Of a stretch of 64,000 nt of DNA, positions 53,710 through 61,498 are shown one piece after another. Below the pieces are notes generated by a model that saw only the letters and a program-made list of their open reading frames with translations, did no database searches and had not been told where the DNA came from. The translations under genes and the position numbers were made by a program. This DNA comes from Sphingosinicella humi (GTDB taxonomy: Bacteria; Pseudomonadota; Alphaproteobacteria; Sphingomonadales; Sphingomonadaceae), in contig NZ_QFFF01000001.1 in the NCBI RefSeq assembly GCF_003129465.1, positions 1,845,501-1,909,500 of the forward strand, read 5' to 3'. Position 1 is the stretch's first letter, and the number at the start of each line of letters is the position of its first letter.

Positions 53710-54999
53710 ATGCCAAGCAAAAAAACCGGGGCGCCGAAAACGGCCATCGTCATCGGCGGTGGAATCGTAGGACTCTGCTGCGCTTTTCGTCTGCAATCGC
53801 GCGGTATTAGCACAACCCTCGTCGATCCACAGCCGGAGCGGCGCGGGGCTTCGTGGGGCAATGCCGGCCATATCGCCGTGGAGCAGGTGGAGCCGCTGGC
53901 TTCTCTGGCGACGGTGAGGAGCATGTGGCGACGCCTGTTCTGGCGGGGCGGGGCCCTGTCGCTGCCGATGCGGGAGGTTGCCGCCTGGCTTCCTTTCTCC
54001 CTGCGCCTGCTCGGGGCCGCGAGGCCGGCTCGATTTGCCGCCGGCAAGGCCGCGCTGGCTGCGCTCCTCAGCGAGGCGATGCCGGCCTGGACGCGGCTTC
54101 TCGGGGAGGCGAGCGCGCCGGAGCTGCTGCTGAGCCAAGGTCATTTCATCGTCTGGGAAACACCCGAAAGCGCCGCGAGAGGCCGCGCCGCATGGGCCGC
54201 CGCGGACACCGGAACGACCCGCTTCAGGGACGTGACGCCGGAAGAGATGGCGCAGCTCACCGCGCTGACGCAAAGGCCGCCCGCCGGGGCGATCCGCTTC
54301 GAAGGCAGCGGCCAGATCAGTGACCTCGGTGAACTCGCCAAGCGGCTGGGGACTGCGTTCGAGCAACTGGGCGGGCGCCAGCGTCATGCGCGCGTGGACC
54401 GGCTCCACGTCCTAGAGGGCAGGGCGGTGCCTCGGCTCGACACGGGCGAGGAGCTGCGCGCCCACGCTGTTGTGCTCGCCGCGGGCGCGGCCTCGGGCGC
54501 GCTCCTGCGGCCGCTCAGCGAGACGGTGCCGATCATCGCCGAGCGCGGCTATCACATCCAGTCGGCCGAAACGGAATGGCCGGAGGACATGCCGCCGGTC
54601 GTCTTCGAGGACCGGTCGATGATCGTCACTCGTTTCCGCTCGGGCCTGCGAGCGGCGAGCTTCGTCGAGTTCGGGCGCGCCGACAGCCCGGGCGATGTTC
54701 GCAAATGGGCGAGGCTGCGGGATCATGTGCAGGCGCTCGGCCTTCCTTTCCGTCTGCCCGGAGAGCCCTGGATGGGCGCGCGGCCGACTTTTCCCGACTA
54801 TCTGCCCGCCATCGGCCGCAGCCGACGCGCCGAAAATCTCTTCTATGCTTTCGGGCACCAGCATCTCGGTCTCACCCTGGCGCCCGTCACCGGCGAGGCC
54901 GTGGCGGCGATGGTCAATGGCGACGCACCCGCCGTGGACGTCGCGCCATTTGCGCTGGAGCGATTCCAAAGACACAGTCCCGCCAAGGAGTCTCGATGA
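53710..54999 (+). CDS. D-hydroxyproline dehydrogenase/oxidase (DAO family)
   Basis: 429 residues. FAD-binding AIVIGGGIVGLCCAFRL at the N-terminus (GxGxxG 16-21), then GNAGHIAVEQVEPLAS; C-terminal GHQHLGLTLAPVTG is the DAO signature. In the pathway it oxidises cis-4-hydroxy-D-proline to the pyrroline. ATG 53710 is fixed by the family start. Its TGA overlaps the ATG of the GH127 gene (ATGA), coupling amino-acid oxidation to arabinosidase synthesis. Other D-amino acids remain possible substrates. Confidence 0.87.
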   Translation: MPSKKTGAPKTAIVIGGGIVGLCCAFRLQSRGISTTLVDPQPERRGASWGNAGHIAVEQVEPLASLATVRSMWRRLFWRGGALSLPMREVAAWLPFSLRLLGAARPARFAAGKAALAALLSEAMPAWTRLLGEASAPELLLSQGHFIVWETPESAARGRAAWAAADTGTTRFRDVTPEEMAQLTALTQRPPAGAIRFEGSGQISDLGELAKRLGTAFEQLGGRQRHARVDRLHVLEGRAVPRLDTGEELRAHAVVLAAGAASGALLRPLSETVPIIAERGYHIQSAETEWPEDMPPVVFEDRSMIVTRFRSGLRAASFVEFGRADSPGDVRKWARLRDHVQALGLPFRLPGEPWMGARPTFPDYLPAIGRSRRAENLFYAFGHQHLGLTLAPVTGEAVAAMVNGDAPAVDVAPFALERFQRHSPAKESR

Positions 55000-57368
55000 T
55001 CACCGACTGGAAACCCAGCCGCCGCCTCCTTCTCGCGAGCGCCGCCGTGGCCGCCCTTATCCCGGTGGTGGCCTGGGCGCGCGGGATTGCATCTCCCAGA
55101 TCCGCTGCGGCGACGCCCTTTCCGCTGTCGCGGGTGCGGTTGCTGCCGTCGCCCTTCCTGACGGCGATCGAGGCCAATCGCGCCTATCTGCACCGGCTGG
55201 AGCCCGATCGGCTGCTCCACAATTTCCGGACGAGCGCCGGCCTCGAGCCGAAGGGCGAGGTCTATGGCGGCTGGGAAAGTGACACCATCGCCGGCCATAC
55301 GCTCGGCCACTATCTCTCAGCCCTCTCGCTGATGCACGCCCAGACCGGCGACGAGGAATGCCGCCGCCGGGTCGACTATATCGTCGACGAGCTCATCGAG
55401 GTGCAGAAGGCGCATGGCGACGGCTATGTCGCCGGCTTCACTCGCAAGCGCGGCGACATCGTCGAGGACGGCAAGCTTCTCTTCCCGGAGCTGATGCGCG
55501 GGGACATCCGCTCCTCGGGCTTCGACCTCAACGGCTGCTGGGTGCCCTTCTACAATTGGCACAAGCTCTATGCCGGCCTGTTCGACGCCCAGACCCTCTG
55601 TGGCAACGAAAAGGCGATCGGCGTCGCTACCGGCCTCGGCCATTATATCGACGGGGTTTTCGCCGCCCTCGATGACGATCAGGTCCAGACGGTGCTCGAC
55701 TGCGAGCATGGCGGCATCAACGAAAGCTTCGCCGAGCTTTATGCCCGCACCGGCGAAAAGCGCTGGCTCCGCCTCGCCGAGCGGCTGCGGCACAGGAAGA
55801 TCCTCGATCCGCTGAGCCAAGGGAAGGACGTCCTTCCCTGGATCCATGCCAACACCCAGATTCCCAAGCTGATCGGCCTCGCCCGCCTGCACGAGCTGAC
55901 CGGCGATCCCGCCGATGCTTCGGCAGCGCGCTTCTTCTGGGAAACGGTGACGCGCGACTACAGCTACGTCATCGGCGGCAATGCCGACCGCGAATATTTC
56001 CCGGAGCCTCGCACCGTCTCCAAGCACATCACCGAGCAGACCTGCGAGAGCTGCAACACCTACAATATGCTGAAGCTGACCCGGCATCTCTATAGCTGGT
56101 CGCCGGACGCGCGCCTGTTCGACTTCTACGAGCGGGCGCACATCAATCACATGCTTGCCCATCAAAATCCGGAGACCGGCGGCTTCGCCTATATGGTGCC
56201 GCTGATGTCGGGCTCGCATCGCAGCTTCTCGTCGGACTTCGACCATTTCTGGTGCTGCGTCGGCACCGGCATGGAGACCCATTCCAAGCATGGCGAGAGC
56301 ATTTGGTGGCAGGCGGGGGACCGGCTGATCGCCAACCTCTTCATCCCCTCCCGCCTCGACTGGCAGGAGCGCGGGGCGACGGTGGCGATGGAGACCGCCT
56401 ATCCGTTCGGCGAGGAAGTGACGCTGAAGCTGGAGGCGCTCGCCACGCCCTCGACCTTCGCCATCGCTCTGCGCGTGCCGGGCTGGTGCGAGGGCATGAC
56501 GATCGCCGTCAATGGCGAGGCGCAGCCGGCGAGGGCCGAGGGCGGCTATGCCGTTGTCCGCCGCCGTTGGAAGAAAGGCGACCGGCTGACCCTCACGCTG
56601 CCGATGAAGCTCCGTGCCGAAGCTACTGTGGACGATCCTTCGACGATCGCGCTTCTCCACGGCCCGGTCGTGCTCGCGGCCGACATGGGCCCCGCTGACC
56701 AGCCCTTCGAAGGCACCGCTCCGGCGCTGGTCGCGGCGAACGTGCTGGACGGTTTCGCCCCCGTCGAGGTGTCGGAAAAGTGCTTCCGCACGGCCGGCAT
56801 CGCGCGGCCCGCCGATCTCGCCTTCGCGCCCTTTTATGAGCAGCGCGATCGTCGCACGGCCGTCTATTTCCGCAAGTTCACGGACGCCGAATGGAAGGTG
56901 GCGGAGGCGGCTTATGCGGCTGAGCAGGCGCGGCTCAAGGACCTGGAGGCGCGTTCCGTCGACGTCATGCATCTCGGCGAGATGCAGCCGGAGCGGGATC
57001 ACGAGCTCACCTCCAAGAACTCCTATCCCGTCACCTATCGCGGCCGTCATGGGCGCGACGCGCGCGCCGAGGGATTCTTCCAGTTCCGGATGAAGTCGAG
57101 GTCAGGCCCGCTCGTGCTCCAGGCGACCTATTGGGGCGAGGAGCGCAACAAGCATTTCGACATCAAGATCGACGGCACGACCATCGCCACCCAGCGCCTC
57201 GACGGCGACCGGCCGGGCGAGTTCTTCACCGTCGACTATCCGGTTCCCGAGACGCTGACGAAGGGCAAGGACCAGGTCATGGTCCGCTTCGAGCCCGTCG
57301 CCGGCCCCAATCGCTGCGGCCCCGTCTTCGGCGTCCGGCTCTTCACCCCCAAATCCACCGTCGCCTAG
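54996..57368 (+). CDS. GH127 beta-L-arabinofuranosidase (DUF1680)
   Basis: 790 residues. A Tat-like signal (PSRRLLLASAAVAALIPVVA) precedes the DUF1680 barrel: GWESDTIAGHTLGHYLSALS, CWVPFYNWHKLYAGLFDA, HGGINESFAELYARTGEKRW. The HypBA1 active site aligns with Glu333 as putative acid/base, Glu351 and Cys353 (TCESCNTYN) as metal ligands, and Cys420-Cys421 (FWCCVGTGMETHS), the nucleophile pair. HypBA1 removes L-arabinofuranose from hydroxyproline-linked arabinan of plant extensins. Coupling to the D-hydroxyproline oxidase fits this. Substrate specificity is inferred; some GH127 members have other targets. Confidence 0.9.
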   Translation: MITDWKPSRRLLLASAAVAALIPVVAWARGIASPRSAAATPFPLSRVRLLPSPFLTAIEANRAYLHRLEPDRLLHNFRTSAGLEPKGEVYGGWESDTIAGHTLGHYLSALSLMHAQTGDEECRRRVDYIVDELIEVQKAHGDGYVAGFTRKRGDIVEDGKLLFPELMRGDIRSSGFDLNGCWVPFYNWHKLYAGLFDAQTLCGNEKAIGVATGLGHYIDGVFAALDDDQVQTVLDCEHGGINESFAELYARTGEKRWLRLAERLRHRKILDPLSQGKDVLPWIHANTQIPKLIGLARLHELTGDPADASAARFFWETVTRDYSYVIGGNADREYFPEPRTVSKHITEQTCESCNTYNMLKLTRHLYSWSPDARLFDFYERAHINHMLAHQNPETGGFAYMVPLMSGSHRSFSSDFDHFWCCVGTGMETHSKHGESIWWQAGDRLIANLFIPSRLDWQERGATVAMETAYPFGEEVTLKLEALATPSTFAIALRVPGWCEGMTIAVNGEAQPARAEGGYAVVRRRWKKGDRLTLTLPMKLRAEATVDDPSTIALLHGPVVLAADMGPADQPFEGTAPALVAANVLDGFAPVEVSEKCFRTAGIARPADLAFAPFYEQRDRRTAVYFRKFTDAEWKVAEAAYAAEQARLKDLEARSVDVMHLGEMQPERDHELTSKNSYPVTYRGRHGRDARAEGFFQFRMKSRSGPLVLQATYWGEERNKHFDIKIDGTTIATQRLDGDRPGEFFTVDYPVPETLTKGKDQVMVRFEPVAGPNRCGPVFGVRLFTPKSTVA

Positions 57369-57379
57369 GGAGACGCCCG

Positions 57380-57856
57380 ATGAGAAATGCCCTTCTGGCC
57401 TGCGCGGCCCTTTTCCTCGCCGTTCCGGCCGTGGCGCAGCCGCCCGAACGTCCCTGGCTCGCCGGCGTCAACGAGGAGGCGGAGAAGGCCGCCATCCGCG
57501 ACGTCATCGCTCGCATGGAGGCGGCTTGGAACCGCGGTGACTTCAGGGGCTATATGGAAGGCTTCGCCAACCCCGACGTCATTTTCGTGTCGCGCGGCCA
57601 GTTCCAGAAGGACTGGCAGGGCACGCTCGATCATTACATCCGCGATTATGGCGCGTCGGAGGATACGCGCGGCAAGCTCCACTTCTACGACATCCGCATC
57701 GAGATGCTGGCGCCGGACACCGCGCAGCTGATCAGCCGCTACACGCTTGATAGACCGAAGGATCGGCAGGACGGCATCAACACCCGCCTCATGCGCAAGC
57801 GCGACGGAAAATGGGTCATCGCGCTCAACCACGTGTCCTCGGTGGTAACGCCCTGA
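57380..57856 (+). CDS. Exported SnoaL/DUF4440-like protein
   Basis: 158 residues with a signal peptide (MRNALLACAALFLAVPAVAQ). The mature part is an NTF2-like fold (AAIRDVIARMEAAWNRGDFR; IFVSRGQFQKDWQGTLDHYI; RLMRKRDGKWVIALNHVS). AGGGAG lies before the ATG. Family members bind small molecules or act as isomerases or accessory subunits. It ends the oxidase-GH127 operon, but its part in the pathway is unknown. Confidence 0.78.
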   Translation: MRNALLACAALFLAVPAVAQPPERPWLAGVNEEAEKAAIRDVIARMEAAWNRGDFRGYMEGFANPDVIFVSRGQFQKDWQGTLDHYIRDYGASEDTRGKLHFYDIRIEMLAPDTAQLISRYTLDRPKDRQDGINTRLMRKRDGKWVIALNHVSSVVTP

Positions 57857-57866
57857 CAGTCCTTCA

Positions 57867-57948
57867 CCCCGGCGAAAGCCGGGGCCCAAGAACACCGCCG
57901 TGTTCGATCCTGTGAAACCGTGTTCTTGGGTCCCGGATCGAGTCCGGG
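57867..57948. repeat. REP-like compound palindrome
   Basis: CCCCGGC-gaaa-GCCGGGG (57867-57884), then a long inverted pair GGGCCCAAGAACAC (57882-57895) with GTGTTCTTGGGTCCC (57920-57934), and CCCGGA...TCCGGG (57932-57948). It lies between two convergent operons and could stop transcription from both. Similar elements are dispersed in sphingomonad genomes. Confidence 0.7.
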
Positions 57949-57968
57949 ATGACGTGTAGGCGAAAACC

Positions 57969-59048
57969 CTACTTCCCCTCCGTCCGCGCCAGCAGGTCGA
58001 TCAGCTCGTCCTTCCAGAACTTCGCCCAGGTGTGGGTCGAATGGCCGCGGGTGTCGTCGGTCGCCTTGATGAGGACGTAGCGCGCGTTCGGCATCCGCGC
58101 GGCTGCCTTTTCGGCGATGCCATAGTCCCAGGGGTTGATGAAGTCGTCGGACGAATTGACCCAGGTGATCGGGGTGGTGATCTTCTCCAGCCCCGGCCAG
58201 GGATTGTAGTTCCGCGAGGAATCGAACTGGTAGATCATGTCGTTGGCGTCGAGGCTCTTGATGCTCGCCTCGATCCGCTCGACGATATAGGCGTCCGCCT
58301 TCTCGCGGGTGCCATATTCCTTCTGGAGATTGAGCGGGGCGAAGCCGACCACCTGCAAGAGGCTCGCCGCGGTGCGCAGGCCAAGCACCGGCTGCGTCTC
58401 ATAGTCGCCGCCGTTCCAGGCCGGGTCCGCCTTGATCCCTTCGATGACGAGCTTGCGCCACATGCGGTTGTGGCCGGCGATCTCGGTCGGAAGGCACGCC
58501 ATCGGCATCATCGCCTGGACGAAGTCCGGCCAGCGCTCGCCCCACATGAAGCCGTGCATGCAGCCCATCGAGGTGCCCATCATCAGCCTCAGCCGATCGA
58601 CCTTCAGCCCTTCGGTGAGCATCCGGTGCTGCGCCTCGATCATGTCGGCATAGTCATAGTCGGGAAAGTCCATGGCGAGGCCGTCGCTGGGCTTGGACGA
58701 TTTCCCGTGGCCGATATTGTCGGGAAGGATGATGTAATAGCGACTGATGTCGAGCGGCTGGCCCGGCCCGAACAGCTCGGTGAATTGCGGCCGCAGGAAG
58801 GAATGGCCGCTGCCGCCGGTGCCGTGGAGTACCATCACCGCGTTGGTGACGCGCCCGTCGGCGTCGCGCTTGGGCGTGCCCAAGGTGGAGACATGGATGC
58901 GCAGCTTCTCCATCGTCTCGCCGGTGCCGAAGCGGAAATCGTCGAGGACGATGTCCTGCTCCTTGACCTCAGAGGCATAGTCCGTCTGGGCGGCGGCGGG
59001 GGCCGCGAGGAAGAGCAGGGCGGCGAGGGCAGCTTTCGATAGGCGCAT
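57969..59048 (-). CDS. Exported alpha/beta hydrolase, MetX-like
   Basis: 359 residues with a signal peptide (MRLSKAALAALLFLAAPAAA). The fold matches homoserine O-acetyltransferase-like hydrolases: nucleophile Ser in GTSMGCMHGFMWGERW, acid Asp in NSSDDFINPWDY, His in RGHSTHTWAKFW. An acetyl-CoA-dependent role is unlikely in the periplasm, so it probably acts as an esterase or amidase on exported material. ATG 59048 is preferred because GGAG is 6 bases upstream. It follows the Ldh_2 gene by 23 bases in the same operon. Confidence 0.82.
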   Translation of the reverse strand: MRLSKAALAALLFLAAPAAAQTDYASEVKEQDIVLDDFRFGTGETMEKLRIHVSTLGTPKRDADGRVTNAVMVLHGTGGSGHSFLRPQFTELFGPGQPLDISRYYIILPDNIGHGKSSKPSDGLAMDFPDYDYADMIEAQHRMLTEGLKVDRLRLMMGTSMGCMHGFMWGERWPDFVQAMMPMACLPTEIAGHNRMWRKLVIEGIKADPAWNGGDYETQPVLGLRTAASLLQVVGFAPLNLQKEYGTREKADAYIVERIEASIKSLDANDMIYQFDSSRNYNPWPGLEKITTPITWVNSSDDFINPWDYGIAEKAAARMPNARYVLIKATDDTRGHSTHTWAKFWKDELIDLLARTEGK

Positions 59049-59071
59049 GAACATCTCCGATCGGAACAAGG

Positions 59072-60100
59072 CTAGGCTGAAAGCGGCTTGTCGAGCAACG
59101 CCTGGATATCGTCGAGCAGGCGGGCCGGGATCAGCACGCCCTCCTGTAGGCTTCGCGTCCGCGCCTCGTATCGGCGCTGCGAGGGGAGGCGCGCGCCCTG
59201 GGCGGTGATGCCTTCGAACAGATGCTCCGCCCGCGCCAGATGCTCGGCCGCGGCCGAGCCGAGGAAGCCGGCGGGATCGATGGCGATGATGAGCTCGCCG
59301 CCGAACGGGGAGGCCTTGGCGCCGTCGTCCGCGGCGAGGGAGTCCGCGCTGGTGAGATCGCCGATCAGCGGGCCGGCGATGAGCTCCACCATCGCCGCCA
59401 GCGCCGACCCCTTGTGGCCGCCGAAGGTCAGCATCGATCCGGCCAGCGCCTCGCCGGCGTCGGTCGTGGGCTGCCCCTGCGGATCGAGGCCCCAGCCGAG
59501 GGGAATCGGCTTGCCCTCGCGCCGGTGCAGCTCGATCTCGCCGCGCGCCACCGCGCTGGTCGCGAAATCGAAGACGAACGGATGCTCGCCAGGCCGTGGC
59601 CAGCCGAAGGCGATGGGATTGGTGCCGAAGATCGGCGCGGTGCCGCCGGCCGGCGCTACCCAGGCGTGGCTGGGGGTGAAGGCGAACGCCACCAGGCCGT
59701 CACCGGCAAGCGTCTCGACCTCGGGCCAGAGCGCCGCGAAATGGACGCTGTTGTTGACCGCCAGCGCGGCGATGCCGCAGCGCTTGGCCTTGTCGATGAG
59801 GATCGGACGCCCTTCCTCGAATCCGATCTGCGCGTAGCCGCCCTTGCCGTCGACCCGCACCAGGGCAGGGGCAATGTCGTGCACCTCGGGCTCCGCGTCG
59901 ACGACCACCTTTCCTTCCCGGATGGTGTGCGCGCAGACGAGCAATCGATAGATGCCGTGCGACGTGCAACCGTCGCGCTCGCCGGCGACCATCGTCTCCG
60001 CGACCGCCTTCGCCTGACGTTCGCCGAGGCCGAAATGCGTGAGCACCGTCAGCGCGAGGTCGCGGACCTCGGCCAGTGCCAATCTCTTGTGACTAGCCAT
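59072..60100 (-). CDS. Ldh_2-family imine reductase, hydroxyproline locus (copy 2)
   Basis: 342 residues, paralogous to copy 1 at 36904: GERDGCTSHGIYRLLVCAHT, HFAALWPEVETLAGDGLVAF, FTPSHAWVAPAGGTAPIFGT and NPIAFGWPRPGEHPFVFDFA. It would reduce delta-1-pyrroline-2-carboxylate or a related imine or keto acid with NAD(P)H. GGAGG is five bases before the ATG at 60100, better than the ATG at 60103. The site at 60125 lies 25 bases upstream. Confidence 0.85.
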   Translation of the reverse strand: MASHKRLALAEVRDLALTVLTHFGLGERQAKAVAETMVAGERDGCTSHGIYRLLVCAHTIREGKVVVDAEPEVHDIAPALVRVDGKGGYAQIGFEEGRPILIDKAKRCGIAALAVNNSVHFAALWPEVETLAGDGLVAFAFTPSHAWVAPAGGTAPIFGTNPIAFGWPRPGEHPFVFDFATSAVARGEIELHRREGKPIPLGWGLDPQGQPTTDAGEALAGSMLTFGGHKGSALAAMVELIAGPLIGDLTSADSLAADDGAKASPFGGELIIAIDPAGFLGSAAAEHLARAEHLFEGITAQGARLPSQRRYEARTRSLQEGVLIPARLLDDIQALLDKPLSA

Positions 60101-60124
60101 CATTACCTCCGAAGAGGGCGGTAT

Positions 60125-60136
60125 ATCGTATACAAA
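60125..60136. promoter_or_regulatory. Predicted GntR operator upstream of Ldh_2 copy 2 (site E)
   Basis: ATCGTATACAAA shares the first nine bases with the palindrome at 37944. It lies in the 60-base gap between the alcohol dehydrogenase stop and the Ldh_2 start, 25 bases before the ATG. Confidence 0.6.
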
Positions 60137-60160
60137 TCTCCCGGCAAGTCCGGCATGTGC

Positions 60161-61162
60161 TCAGCCGCCAGGCGTAAGCACGGCCGCGCCCTCGATCTTG
60201 CCGGCGCGGAGCCGGGCCAGCGCTTCGTTCGCCTGACCCAGCGGGAAGGCCTCCGTCGAGACGCGGATTGGAGCTTCGGCGGCGATGCGGAAGAAGTCGC
60301 GGCCATCTGCACGGGTGAGGTTGGCGACGGAGCGGATCGACCGCTCTTCCCACAGATCGCTATAGGGAAAGGCGGGAATGTCGCTCATGTGGATGCCCGC
60401 GCAGACGATGCGGCCGCCTTTGCGCACGGCCTTCAAGGCAAGGGGAACCAGCGCGCCAACCGGGGCGAAGATTATGGCGGCATCAAGCGGCGCGGGCGGC
60501 CTTTCGTCCGAACCGCCGGCCCAGACGCAGCCGAGATCGAGGGCGAAGCGCTGGCCCTCGTCGTCGCCGGGGCGGGTGAAGGCGAAGACCTCGCGGCCCT
60601 GCCAACGGGCGACTTGCGTCAGGATGTGCGCGGCCGCGCCGAAGCCGTAGAGGCCGACGCGGCGGGCCTCTCCCGCCGCCACGAGCGAGCGGTATCCGAT
60701 GAGGCCGGCGCATAGCAGCGGGGCGGCTTCCACGTCATCATAGGCCGCCGGGATCGCAAAGCAGAAGCGGGCATCGGCGATGGCGTGGCTGGCGAAGCCG
60801 CCGTCGCGGCTGAAGCCGGTGAAGGTGGGGCGATCGCAGAGATTCTCCCGATCCTCGCGGCAATAGAGACAGGCGCCGCACGTCCCGCCCAGCCACGGGA
60901 CCCCGACACGCTCGCCGATCGAGAAGCCCGTCGCGGCATCCCCCGCCGCCAGCACTCGCCCGACGATCTCATGCCCGGGCACGATGGGCAGCTGCGACCG
61001 GATGTCGCCATCGACGATGTGGAGATCGGTCCGGCAGACGCCGCAGGCGGAAATCTCGATCAGCAGATCGTTGGGCCGGGGCTCGGGAACCGGACGCTCG
61101 ACGAGGCGCAGCGCCTTGCGTGGCGCGTCGAGCTGCATCGCCTGCATGACCGCCTTGGACAT
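60161..61162 (-). CDS. Zinc-binding alcohol dehydrogenase (AdhA type)
   Basis: 333 residues. Catalytic zinc ligand segment SACGVCRTDLHIVDGD, GHEIVGRV, structural zinc loop GGTCGACLYCREDRENLCDR, and NAD fold VGLYGFGAAAHILTQVARW. It oxidises alcohols or reduces aldehydes. It is downstream of DUF3297 and upstream of the Ldh_2 gene. The N-terminus resembles the fragment at 1-86. Its part in the locus is not evident; it could act on an aldehyde from hydroxyproline or threonine-like breakdown. Confidence 0.9.
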   Translation of the reverse strand: MSKAVMQAMQLDAPRKALRLVERPVPEPRPNDLLIEISACGVCRTDLHIVDGDIRSQLPIVPGHEIVGRVLAAGDAATGFSIGERVGVPWLGGTCGACLYCREDRENLCDRPTFTGFSRDGGFASHAIADARFCFAIPAAYDDVEAAPLLCAGLIGYRSLVAAGEARRVGLYGFGAAAHILTQVARWQGREVFAFTRPGDDEGQRFALDLGCVWAGGSDERPPAPLDAAIIFAPVGALVPLALKAVRKGGRIVCAGIHMSDIPAFPYSDLWEERSIRSVANLTRADGRDFFRIAAEAPIRVSTEAFPLGQANEALARLRAGKIEGAAVLTPGG

Positions 61163-61186
61163 GCCGGCCAGCTTAGCAGAATGGCG

Positions 61187-61456
61187 TTATTCTGGCGCCT
61201 TGTCTTCGTCGGCCTTGGCGGCGTCCTGGAAATAGGGCTCGACCGGGCCGGAGAGCTTCACGGTCATCGGCTGGCCGTAGCGGTCGAGGCTGCGGCCGGC
61301 GGGGACGCGGATCCAGCCTTCCGAGACGCAATATTCCTCGACGTTCGTCTTTTCCTGCCCCTTGAATCGGATGCCGACGCCGCGCCGGAGCATCTCGGCG
61401 TCGAAATAGGGGCTGCGCGGATTGAGCGAGAGGCGATCGGGGGGCGTATCGGTCAT
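61187..61456 (-). CDS. DUF3297 family protein
   Basis: 89 residues. LSLNPRSPYFDAEMLRRGVG, RFKGQEKTNVEEYCVSEGWI and DRYGQPMTVKLSGPVEPYF match the DUF3297 family, whose function is unknown. It is in the run from DUF885 to alcohol dehydrogenase, with a 24-base gap to the latter. No specific link to hydroxyproline is visible. Confidence 0.88.
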   Translation of the reverse strand: MTDTPPDRLSLNPRSPYFDAEMLRRGVGIRFKGQEKTNVEEYCVSEGWIRVPAGRSLDRYGQPMTVKLSGPVEPYFQDAAKADEDKAPE

Positions 61457-61498
61457 GGCGCGGCTCTTTGGCCCTCCGACCCCGGCCCCGTCAAGCTT

